From NCBI GenBank assembly GCA_905221605.1, contig CAJNDS010001114.1:573045-637044 (forward strand): a stretch of DNA of 64,000 nt, in the 5' to 3' direction. This DNA is from Symbiodinium natans (Eukaryota; Sar; Dinophyceae; Suessiales; Symbiodiniaceae). The translations under genes were made by a program, and so were the position numbers. Shown piece by piece: positions 10,404-20,476 of this stretch; the stretch's first letter is position 1; every line of letters begins with the position of its first letter. The notes below the pieces were generated by a model, which saw nothing but the letters and a program-made list of their open reading frames with translations, was not told the DNA's origin and ran no database searches.

Positions 10404-12200
10404 GGGAGGGTGGCATAGCGGTATAGGTTGTAAATGCTACTGAGGAAGCTCTTACTTCATGAGCCCCAAACCCTTTCGAAACCAAAAAAAAGCTCCTAAA
10501 GCCCCTCGCCCCGACAACAACTTAGAGAACACAAGATCTAAGTTTGCAAGAGCCTGGACCGGCTCTTCACCGCCAGTGGGAAAGCACAAGACCACTGTAA
10601 AAACCACTACCAAGGCCCTCTTCCAAGGCCTTGCATGCCCCCAAGCAATGTCTCTCCAAACCGTCTTTCAGGCTCCGAGGGCGGCCTGGCCAAAGGCCGT
10701 CGGCCGCTCCCGCCGCTGGCCTGGGAAAGGTTCCTTTGCCCATGTGTTGGAGGGCGGGCGGGGGGTGCGCTTTTTTTGGGTAGGTTTGCTTTGGAGGCCT
10801 CTCAGGGCACCTTCATGATGAGGCTTCGAGACCTCGGCTTCCTGTAATCAACCCTAACCCTACCCCCTAGAGGTGCTTAAAACACAGCGACAACGGTCTC
10901 GAGAAGGCACTGGGCTTCGGGTCGGCTTCCAGAGGGTATCCAATTCTTACAGATGTCACACGATTTCTTGGGCTTGCAGATTGGGGCTGATAAAGCTTGG
11001 GACTTTGTGCAAGGCCCCACATGGCATTTTGGGAGTCGAAGGTCAGGTTTCAGGATTTTTCGTGGGCGGCTGAGAGTCTGAGCCTTGACGGTTTTTCCGG
11101 ATGTGTTCGGGCTTTGGGAATGTAAGTTCCAGGTTCAAGGTAGAACTTGTGGTTTTGGTGTTCCTTCATGCTTGGGGGCTATGGTGTCTTGAAATAATCT
11201 TGGGGTAACACTCCAAGGAAACATGCTTTCTTGCGACTACTGACTAGCTTCTCCGTGCCATCACAGCTGCCTGGGACCTGAAGGCGGGAGCTAAACCCCC
11301 CTAAACCCCTCTGAACCTAAACCCTAAAACCCCCTCAAACGCCTCTAAACCACCACGGTAACCAAAACGACCTGCCTGTTAGCCGCTCGTCGCAGGGCGC
11401 CCGGAGGCAAGCGAAGACCAGTCGGTGGTCCGACCTTGCTGTGGCGAGAGGGTTTAGGGGTTCAGGGGCTTAAGATCTAGAGGTTTTGGGGTTCAAGGGT
11501 TTAGGAGTTTAGGGATTTAGGGGTTTGGGGGTTTATTTAGGGTTCAGGGTTTAGGGTTTGGTGACCCGTATGTTTAGACTAGCCAAAAAAAAAGGCTTTG
11601 ATGCGGCTTTGGAAAGGCAGCTTTGGGCTTCATCCTGTGGCGCCCACTTCCCCAAATTCCATAGACACACCCTGGAGCCCTGAGACCTCAGACACACCAC
11701 GACACTGCAGCCAGAGACTTCTGCAACCCCCCCCCACCCCCACCCCCGCGAGTCTTGTAGAGAGACCGGAAGCAGGATCTCGGGGGATTCTTTGGGCATC
11801 GTGGAGCTTTTTTAGGTTGGCGGCGTTAGCACTTGAGGATTTGTTTTTCCTGACTGCGTTAAGTTTGTAATTACAAGGTTTTGGCACACCAAAGCCCCGA
11901 AGCACATGGGTTTAAACCCTCGAGGCAGGTATCAGGGTTGGGCTTCGGATTGGGCCGCGCGGGTCTCCTTTAGGATGTGGGGAGTATGGGTGGAGCATAC
12001 AGTTCCTCGACACTCCCTCTCAACTGCCAGTTTCCTCAGAAAATGGACATTTGAGCCCTTTCATCCCAGTATCCAGACATTAAAATCTCTAGGGTTTAGG
12101 AGGGTTTGGGGGTTTGGGGTTCCAAAGGTTTAAACAGCTAAAGCCCGAAAAGCCCCCAAGCCTGGGCCCTCAAAACCATCAGACGACCCACACACCCCTG
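10404..12200. other. Unique sequence with scattered telomere-like words
   Basis: Isolated TTTAGGG or AAACCCT words occur at 11290-11350 and 11450-11550. A plus-strand open segment near 10671 follows an AG|G acceptor (reading GSEGGLAKGRRPLPPLAWER in one frame), but it has no confirmatory neighbours. No assignable gene. Confidence 0.35.
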
Positions 12201-12203
12201 TTG

Positions 12204-12310
12204 CCCTAAACCCTAAACCCTAAACCCTAGACCCTGGACATTAAACCCGAATTAAACCCTAAACCCTAAATCCTAAATCCTAAACCCTAAACTCTAAACC
12301 CCCAACCCTA
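12204..12310 (-). repeat. Interstitial AAACCCT array
   Basis: Imperfect AAACCCT copies with AAATCCT variants ending in a poly-C run. It faces the large G-strand array at 12404-12765. Confidence 0.9.
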
Positions 12311-12403
12311 CCCCCCCCCCCCCTGTGCCCTCCGACTGCTTGAGCCCGGCATGCATGTTGTACTGGCTCACCGAGAGACCCGGACTGCAGGGTGGCTGCT
12401 GCT

Positions 12404-12765
12404 TGGTTTAGGGTTTAGTTTGGGGTTTGGGGTTTGGGGTTTAGGGTTCAGGGTTCAGGGTTCAGGGTCCAGGGTTCAGGGTTCAGGGTTTAGGGTTTAG
12501 GGTTTAGGGTTTAGGGTTTAGGGTTTAGGGCTTAGGGCTTAGGGCTTAGGGCTCAGGGTTTAGGGTTTAGGGTTTAGGGTTTAGGGTTTAGGGTTTAGGG
12601 TTTAGGGTTTAGGTGGGTTTTTAGGGTTTAGGGTTTAGGGTTTAGGGTTTAGGGTTTAGGGTTTAGGGTTTAGGGTTTAGGGTTTAGGGTTTAGGGTTTA
12701 GGGTTTAGGGTTTAGGGTTAGGGTTTAGGGTTTAGGGTTTAGGGTTTAGGTTTAGAGTTTAGGGG
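12404..12765 (+). repeat. Large interstitial TTTAGGG array
   Basis: About fifty heptamers, the longest array in the window. It has blocks of TTCAGGG and CTTAGGG variants, so the array grew by local block duplication rather than by a single telomerase event. Confidence 0.97.
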
Positions 12766-12828
12766 ATTGAGCTTTTGGGGTTCAGGGGTCCCTGAGGAGT
12801 CCAAGGCTAAGGGGCTTTGAATCTCAAG

Positions 12829-12927
12829 GGTGTAATTGGGGTGGCACCGCGTTGTACACGAGCGTCGGCTCGAACTACACCGGAAAACCCGCAGACGTCC
12901 TTGCAGCCTACGGCATGACATGCCGAG
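12829..12927 (+). CDS. Exon-like segment, unidentified plus-strand gene
   Basis: A caag|GG acceptor and a GAG|GT donor bound a 99-nt segment (phase 2 in, phase 1 out) that reads 32 residues, including CNWGGTALYTSVGSNYTGKP and ADVLAAYGMTCR. The spaced Cys, Gly/Asn/Thr content and Asn-X-Thr site would suit a secreted or lumenal domain, but I do not recognise it. It is isolated between telomere-like arrays, so it may be an orphan exon of a long-intron gene. Confidence 0.5.
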
Positions 12928-13080
12928 GTTCTGGGATGCCCACAAGCATTTCCGTCGGGCGAGAACGCCGCTTCAGTTTCTACAGTAAGCCTGTTTTTCG
13001 TGTTGCTCTTGAAGGGTTCTTTCCGACTCAAGGGAACCTCTAGCCCTAAGTGAAGGGGGAACAGCAAAACAGGATGACCC

Positions 13081-13132
13081 AAAACCCTAAACCCTAAACC
13101 CCAAACCCTCAACCCTACAACCCTAAACCAAA
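13081..13132 (-). repeat. Short AAACCCT array
   Basis: Six or seven imperfect AAACCCT copies. Confidence 0.8.
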
Positions 13133-13272
13133 AAGGATACACGCGACGGCCAAGAGCAGTGGACCCTGGAGAGGCCTCATCTTCGACCGATACAGGATGC
13201 GGTCCGTCCATGCCTCGGGACGCGGCCGAATGACTTTGTGCTCAGGTCTTGGAGGTTTATGTGTTCGGCTGG

Positions 13273-13776
13273 GTTTAGGGTTTAGGGTTTAGGGTTTCGG
13301 GTTTCGGGTTTAGGGTTCAGGGTCCAGGGTTTAGGGGTGTAGGGGTGTGTTACGTGTAACGGCTACGTAGTGAGAAGTATGTGAACCGGCATTGCAACCT
13401 CTTGCGCCAGCTCGGGAACCCGCACAGACTTCATAGGGGCCCCGGAAGCTTCAAGCATAGGGCTTAGGGTTTTGGATTCTGGGTTTAGGGTTCAGGGTTT
13501 AAGGTTTAGGGTTTAGGGTTTAGGGTTTAGGGTTTAGGGTTTAGGGTTTAGGGTTAGGGTTGAGACCCCAATTCCCCATACCCTCAGCCCGAGCCTGAAG
13601 GGTTGGGCGTGCCTTTTTTGAGCAACCTTGTGGGAAGGGTTCTCTCGTGTGAAACGGCACAATGTGCGACCAGCTTTTTAGGGTTTAGGGTTTAGGGTTA
13701 AGGGTTTAGGGTTTAGGGTTTAGGGTTTAGGGTTTAGGGTTTAGGGTTTAGGGTTTAGGGTTTAGGGTTTAGGGCT
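13273..13776 (+). repeat. Three TTTAGGG arrays separated by short unique DNA
   Basis: Arrays at 13273-13345, 13460-13562 and 13677-13776, all with the G-rich strand on plus. The two spacers of about 115 bp share no obvious sequence. Confidence 0.9.
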
Positions 13777-14960
13777 ACATCCGCATATCCAACACCCAAG
13801 AGTCGGCCCAAAACACAAGGCTCCATGCAGTAGGGGTCATTGGGCTCACATGGAGCAGTGTAAAGCTTTCCTCCCAAGTCCCGGAACCTTGTTTCCCATT
13901 CATTCTGGGACCGAACTCTTCCTGAACCCCTAGCCCCTAGGCCCTACACCCAACACAGTATCTTTGACAGCGGGCTGAGGTAAGGGTTCGGACTCCATGT
14001 TTGCAGGGTTTGCAGGCCATTCAGGCTTGTAGGCTTGTGACTTCGAATCCTGGGCTCCTTTCCGCACATGGCGGCTGCGTAGGGCTTGGTCAGGGGCTTT
14101 GGATTTCCCCTAAGGGTCCATGTACCTCGTTCTTAGGTACTTGGGCTCCAGAGTCCCTACGTAGGAAGTACTCTAGTCTAAGGCCCAAGTATTCCCTGTT
14201 TAGGTACATGGGCCCTTACAGTTACAGCAGGTTTCAGGGCTTAAGGTCCAGCGGTTTCGGAGCTCAGGGCTGGGAATGGAGTGCATCTACTCGGGCACGA
14301 CGGGGCCGGCTCAGCGCTCACCGGCCTGCACAGGCAGCAAACAAAATGAGACCCACCAGTTACTAACAGTCCTGAATCGGGATTGCAGCAAGGGGCACTA
14401 TAATCCAGATTAATGGACTATTAGTAGAAGGAGAATCCCAACCCACCAGCAAGGGGGAGAGAGAGAGAGAGAACACGTCCCAGCCAAAACAGCCACACCT
14501 CCAAACAATACAACCTCAAAAAACACCTCCCCTCCCAGCAACTGCACCTCACAAAGCAGGAGCTGGCGACGGCGCCGCCACAGCAGCCGCTGGAGCAGGG
14601 CCTCCAAAAGTTGGGAAATGGGGCTTCTGGGGTCTGACGCAGGCGCTCTGTAGGGGTTTGAGGGTGTTGAGGCATTGGGGCCTAGGCTTCCGTTACGACT
14701 GCACTCCGAAGGGCACCGTGCAGCAACACCCTCCACTCTGAACAGCCCGAAGCCTAAACCACGCCCTGAAAACCCGAATGTGGGATTGACCTTTGGGCAT
14801 ACTGTCCTGAAACATATTGTTGGAGAGTGCTGTACACCCTAAACCCTAAACCCTAAACCCTTTTTTTGTGGTACGTGGTACATCTTTTGTGCACTGTATG
14901 TCATGGGAAGCAGGAGCCTTTGCCTTCGACTCTTCTGTTGATACGTTAGCTTGTTGCGTG
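13777..14960. other. Mostly unique DNA, no confirmed gene
   Basis: One plus-strand segment after an AG|G acceptor near 14263 reads AGNGVHLLGHDGAGSALTGL in one frame and could be an exon. A second frame across the same bases is also open, so I do not call it. A short AAACCCT run lies at 14836-14860. Inverted words around 14130-14200 (TACTTGGGC and GCCCAAGTA) could form a hairpin. Confidence 0.35.
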
Positions 14961-14965
14961 ACATG

Positions 14966-15075
14966 AAGAGAGAGAGAGAGAGAGCGCAAAAAAAAGGCGA
15001 GAGAGAGAGAGAGAGAAAAAAGAGAGAGAGAGAGAGATAGAGAAAAGAGAGAGAGAGAGAGGGAGAGAGGGGATA
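14966..15075 (+). repeat. (GA)n microsatellite cluster
   Basis: Several GA runs broken by A-rich spacers, followed at 15170-15240 by a CT-rich stretch. Adjacent purine and pyrimidine tracts on one strand can fold back on each other. Confidence 0.9.
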
Positions 15076-15483
15076 AAGAGAGAAGACGGCAGTGACTAAA
15101 AAACGGGTCGGCGCCTAAAGCAGGACGGGCCCCTGCTCATCTTTTCCTTCCCCTACTCACCCACTCTCCCACTCACTTTCTCGCACTCTTTCACACCCTC
15201 AACCACTCACTTACGGTCTCTCTCGTTCTCTCTTTTTCCCCGTGCTGAGTGTGGGGTTGCTAGCAACCTGAGCCCTCAGCAGGGCTTTGCAGAAGCGCAC
15301 ATTCACCTTTACCACCCGCCCCCCCCCCCACATCCCCCCAGAGCCCCCCCCCCCCCCCCCCCCACGCAGGCCTGCGCCTGGAAGAGGTCGGGGTCCACCG
15401 GTTGACCAATGGCCCCAGCCTCAAACACTGGGGCTTCGGGAGTTTTGGGGATTTAGGGGCTTGACTCGTCGTCTGGGGCTCTG

Positions 15484-15609
15484 CTTGGAGGTTCATGGTA
15501 CTTATTAACCATATTACTGTACGTACAATTACTTATTATAACGATATCAGGGCACTTAAGGGTTATAAGTACACTTGTAATCGGTTACTAAGTACCGTGA
15601 ACCTCCAAG
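15484..15609. mobile_element. Candidate 126-bp foldback/MITE
   Basis: The first 27 bases and the last 27 bases are inverted copies with two mismatches. The left arm begins CTTGGAGGTTCATGGTACTT and the right arm is its complement ending AACCTCCAAG. The interior is A/T-rich and contains further imperfect inverted pairing. Size, A/T-rich core and terminal symmetry fit a miniature inverted-repeat element. No clear target duplication is visible outside the arms. Confidence 0.55.
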
Positions 15610-15990
15610 TGGGGTTGATGGCTCAGGGCTTAGAGCGCGGCTGGGAGTGTGTCGAATATCTTCGCGTTCTCAATGCAAGGAGCCCGACTTGTAAGGTCCG
15701 TCGCGAGGGAAAGAGCCCCCGAAACCCCCGATTCCCTAGTTTCCCGCGGTTCCACGATCAATCTTTACGCTTTAAGGCGGACTGCAGGGCCCAAGGGCTT
15801 CCAACAAAGATATCAGGGCCCAGCCAGTGAAACCTAGTATTTTAAGCTGGGGCTCAACTAGGGTTGAGGCTTCAGAGGATTCCGGGCGTAAGGTTTCGGG
15901 GCGAGAGCCTGAAATCCTGATCCCGAAATCCCTCAAGGAACTAAAATGATTCTCCCAATGTACGGCACGGCGCGGGGGGGGGGGGTTTAC

Positions 15991-17315
15991 GGTGAATCTG
16001 AAGTAGGCCAGTTCTGGGCTCTGGAACCCCAGGTCCCCATCTACCCCGAGCGCCGAACGCTCGAAGTAGTCGTGCGCGAAGAGTCGGTGGTAGCCCATCC
16101 ACACCTTCGATCCAAAGAGGCCAAGATCCCTTAATTGGGGAATATTTTGCTTAACTTATAAAGGGATCCTGAATGTGGTTTAAGGTATATTCCTTAATTA
16201 AGGGGTATTGGGCTCTTTGGGCGTCTGCTTTAAAGGAAGGAAGTTCAGGGATGCGCGAGAGCCGCGGAAGCCTTGAGGCTTTCGGCCGTCGGGACTTTGG
16301 GGCGCTTCAGGGTCGAAGCGATGATGCTAAGCCCAGTAAACCCTACCTGTCCTCATTCGGAGTTCTAAATCTGAGTTGAGCCACGAAACCCCGAACCCAG
16401 GAATGATGGCTTGTTGTGAAGGGAAAAGGCTCTGACGATCAGAACCCCCCCCCCCCACCCACAGCTCTGCGATGCGTCCAAGGGTGATATCTGAAAGGTG
16501 CGTGGATGTCGCCGATGTTGGCCCTGCAACGTCCTTGCCCCTGGATGCCTGAACCCACCAAACCCCACGGCACCAGCACCCCCAGTAACCCAACTGTCAC
16601 GACTCCGGTGTGAATCGAACCCTCCATGCCATGCTGAAGTTCGAACCCGAAGCTTGCCCTCCCCCCAAAAAAGTGCGATCAAGATGAATTCGTAACTTCG
16701 CAAGCCGACCTAGGTATCAAAGTGCCTGGGCTTTAGACCTGTGTAAACATCGTAGTTCCATACTACAGCTCGGGAAGCTTCGGATTCTTGGGATTTAGTG
16801 TTCCATGGCTTGGGCGGGTGTGCAGAGCCAGGCCCAAGTCTCCAAACCCAAAACCGTCCACCGTGGGCCCCGAATCGGTCTGTGCCTCTTTTGGCACACC
16901 AGCAGGGCCTCAATGCCAGTAGCTTGGACCGGGGTGGTTAAAGCTACATGGGGCCGACTGGTGAGTCCGGGCTTTAAGGCAGGGCTCGGTGTCATGCCAC
17001 CGGGCAGGCAAAGAAGGGCTTCGGAATGCCCGCGCCTACTGCACGTCTCTAGGAGTCGCACAGTACAAGTTTCGAACTTTGCCTGCCCGAACTGCACCCC
17101 AAAACCCTCCACCAAACGAAGGATCAGACCCATCCTTATCCTGCATGTCTTGGCTATCGGGAAGCTACTCCCAGATCATCGAGTTCCAAAGCGTTCAACG
17201 TGGTCACGACCACCAGGCTCTTGCAAACTCCGTGCCCAACACATTTTAGGCCCACCAGAAGCTCTCTCCGCAACTCAAGGTACCAACTCTGTGCGAACAT
17301 CTCAACCATAAACCC
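15991..17315 (-). CDS. Unidentified minus-strand gene fragment (three exons)
   Basis: Three phase-0 exons with AG|G acceptors and GT donors: 17256-17315 (20 codons, includes MVEMFAQSWYLELRRELL), 17045-17140 (32 codons, includes DPSFGGGFWGAVRAGKVRNL) and 15991-16104 (38 codons, includes VWMGYHRLFAHDYFERSALG and ELAYFRF). The first two are separated by a 115-nt intron. The gap of 940 bp between the second and third may hold further exons; candidate segments near 16.45-16.54 kb are ambiguous between frames. Trp, Tyr and Phe content suggests a folded soluble domain. I do not recognise the family. Start and stop are not found. Confidence 0.5.
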
Positions 17316-17780
17316 CTCTACACCCCAAACCAAGCCCATCATATTTGGTTTATACCTATGAACCTCCCCCACCCACCACCCGCACGAATGCCGACACCTG
17401 CATCCCCTCAACCCGAGACCCTAAACCCCAAACCCCAAACCCTAAACCGACACTAGCGACACCCAAGCCCCGCCTTGCGCAGGCCCTGGTGCAGGCGCTG
17501 GCGCTGGCGCCGGAGCCGATGCGGGCGACGCGCCCTGTCAGGCGGCTTTAAAGAGAACTCCAAAAACTTGGAACATCCCTATCCTCGTACCAGAAAAGGT
17601 ATACTGAAGGGAATCCCGGCTCTGATCATCCTTCCATGTTCCAACTTTCTGGAGTTTACTCTAAGTCTTTTGTAGGGTTGATGGGCATTCTTGATTCCTC
17701 TTGGGGGTGCAGAGGTTTGAAATCTGTGGAGGGCTGCAGGGCTTCTGAGGGTCGAGGGCACCTCAATCCCGGTCTTCACA

Positions 17781-17847
17781 GGGTTTAGGGTTTAGGGTTT
17801 AGGGTTTAGGGTTTAGGGTTTAGGGTTTAGGGTTTAGGGTTTAGGGT
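17781..17847 (+). repeat. Interstitial TTTAGGG array
   Basis: Nine near-perfect TTTAGGG copies upstream of the 15.99-17.3 kb gene relative to its transcription. Confidence 0.95.
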
Positions 17848-18860
17848 CTCCCCTCTGAAACGAACAACAGATAGATGGCACCTCCATGGCCAGCATGGGC
17901 GAGAGGGCACCGCCGTCAGGCCTGCTTCCACCCCCCGCCACCCCCACGCTCCCGACGCATGTTGCGCCACAGGAATCTGTTGGATGGGACCTGGACATCC
18001 TTGATCTGTGGTGATTCTTGAACAATGCCTACGAAAGTCTTTGGGGAGAAGCACTCTGTTTTTCCCCTACTTCGGGGCTGGCTGCTCGAATATCCCGACA
18101 CCGTATTTCGCAGAGCACCCCTGCGTTAATCCCCAAATTGACAAGTTTTAAAGGGAACTGCTGGAGGAGGGAGTGCCGGGGAGTCGCCCTGCAATGCACC
18201 AAGAACTCTCCCAACTTGGAGGGCTCGCGAAGTGTCGGGGATTCGGGCATTGAAAGGTCGGTTTCGGGGCTTATGGAGTTGGCAGTCTTGCGGTTCGGGG
18301 CTTCTAGGATTATGTGGACTTGGGGAGTGGTCCAGGGGTTAAGGGCTTAGGGATGCTTGTGTGTGTGTGTGTGCTTTGCGACTTCGGGGTTCAAGGCCTG
18401 CTCTTTTTTCTTTTTTTTTGGGGGGGAGGGGGGGAGAGCTTCTGACTGAGAAATGGAAGGGAACCCACATCACGCCTGAAGAGCGAAGGGCGGAGCCGCC
18501 TCCAGCATGGGGGAGGGCAGATGCGGGGATGCGATTCGATTTTAAAGCCACAGCCGGTGCCCCTCAAAGATCGATCACTACAGGTCCCTATACAGATCCG
18601 AGGCTTTGTAACTTTCGGGCTTCTGGCTTGTGGACGCTTGTTAAGAGCATAATTATAGGGTTAGGGGAGCTCTGCTCGGAATCTGCTCGGAATCGGTGTG
18701 CTTCTCGGGCTCTTTACCATGTGTAAGGTCGTGCTCACAACCAGCTTCCGATCTTGATTCTGAAGCCCTAGATCCTACCGAAGACAAGACAACTAAAGAC
18801 ACTGAAGCCACTAAAGCCACTAGCCTCTCAACCCTGAACGCGAAGGCAATTCGTCAAAAG
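17848..18860. other. Unique DNA, no confirmed gene
   Basis: Contains a GT dinucleotide run at 18358-18372 and a T/G-rich stretch at 18405-18435. The open frames are short and lack paired exon boundaries or motifs. No gene called. Confidence 0.35.
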
Positions 18861-19970
18861 GAGCTGGTGCTTTTGGAGTGCTCCGGCCGCACCTCACAGC
18901 CTCGTCTGCCGTGGCACGTACGGCGACTGGGTCCTGCCGGGATCACTGCTCCGGCTTTTCCAGTGCAGGGTAGAAGTTTAGAGCCTCGGGTATGATACAG
19001 GTAGGCATTCGGCATGGCTGTTTCGTTTGCTCTGAGGTTGTTGTTCAAGGGTCGAGGGCCAATTGTTCGGATGTTTACCGACAAGTGCTTCGATGCTGTG
19101 TCTAGCTTGCTACGCCAACGCGAAACCGTGGATCCGAAGTTGGTGCTGTCTGCCGAGAGAACTTCCTCAACCCCGCAACCTGCAACCCCTCTCAAGCCCC
19201 ATAAACGAGCGTCAGAGCCTGAACCATGCTTGTCGGGTTTAGGGTTTAGGGTTTAGGGTTTAGGGTTTAGGGTTTAGGGTTTGGGGTTTGGGGTTTAGGG
19301 TTTAGGGTTTAGGGTTTAGGGTTTAGGGTCCTAAACTCCAAGCCACCCCAAGCTCCCAAACCCAAACCCATGCCTCGCTTCCGGTGGCCAACACGCCTGC
19401 GCGTTTCGGGTTTAGGGTTTAGGGTTTAGGGTTTAGGGTTTAGGGTTTAGGGTTTAGGGTTTAGGGTTTAGGGCTTAGGGTTTAGGGCTTAGGGTTGAAT
19501 TTTGCAGATTTTAACGGCTTTAACTCAGCTTTCAGGCTGGGAGATTGGGCTTTCGGATTCTTTTCATAAAGAAGGCCCATGCCTGCCCGACGCATCGCCC
19601 CACCAAACGATGTGAAACCCTTCCAGATGCTATCTAAAGCTCAGTACAAAGCAACACGAAGTTTCCGCCGTAAGGCCCTCAATCTGTGAAACCCTTACCG
19701 TTAGGGACTTGGGAGTGTTGAGACGTCTTGAGACGTAGAGAATGTTGAAGCTTGGGGGCTTTGGGGCTTCCCGGCCTGCGCAAGCGCCAACAAGCAGCCA
19801 CTGTCTCCACTTCATTGGGTTTGTCTGGGTGGGCAAACCGGGTGTTCGACTTGAGCCCGGCTGCGGGCGCGCATTGCTGCAGTAGATGCCAGGCGCTTCA
19901 AGTCTACAATGTTATAGGGGTTGAGATTCAGGAGCTACATGCCCAAGCTGCGAAAGTAGAGCATTTATAG
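18861..19970 (+). CDS. Unidentified plus-strand gene, 3' part with probable stop
   Basis: Three AG|G-preceded exons: 18861-18917 (19 codons, ELVLLECSGRTSQPRLPWH, then a GT donor), 19050 to about 19150 (includes IVRMFTDKCFDAVSSLLRQR; the exact donor is uncertain) and 19893-19970 (25 codons including LQVYNVIGVEIQELHAQAAK, then TAG). The last exon looks amphipathic and may be coiled-coil. Two telomere-like arrays (19235-19330, 19407-19496) would lie inside the last intron. The gene converges on the minus-strand 5-phosphatase that begins at 20.5 kb. Family not recognised. Confidence 0.45.
19235..19496 (+). repeat. Two TTTAGGG arrays, apparently intronic
   Basis: Arrays at 19235-19330 and 19407-19496, separated by 76 bp of unique DNA. 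If the 18.86-19.97 kb gene model is right, both sit in one intron. Confidence 0.9.
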
Positions 19971-20476
19971 GGCTTAAGGGAGTGGGTTCAAGGGGGTATG
20001 TAACCCAAGGTTCCCTAATACTCCCTACTACTCCCTAAGGCTCCCTAAGCTTCCCTAAGGTTGCCTAGGTTGCCTAGGTACCTACCCCCCATGAACTCCT
20101 CTCCCTTAAGAACCCTATAAAAGCATGCTCGGATGTATCCAGTCTCTAAACTCTACGACACGGATCGTAATCCCCTTCCGATACCTACCTTTCTCCTGTC
20201 CACTGTGAAGATTGCTCGTTTAGACGGACTTCCAAGTGTACCAAAATGACGGCGGGTGCGCATGTCCCCTATATATGCCACCCATGTCCGCCCTGAGACG
20301 AAACCCCTCTGCACCCCATGAACCCTCCCTAACAAGTCCCTTTGAACTCCATGAAAACTGACACTTTCTGAAACCTCTGAACCTTCATGGGTTCTAACCC
20401 TCCCCTAGGTTCCCCCCATAATTACGGGAAACCCATGAAACCTTGAGCCGCCCTGGACCCACTCAGGGTTCCCAAC

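Noticed and set aside
16590-16640. Minus-strand GGTTCGATTC word resembling a tRNA T-loop
   Set aside because: The flanking bases do not pair as a T-stem and no D-arm or anticodon stem lies upstream.
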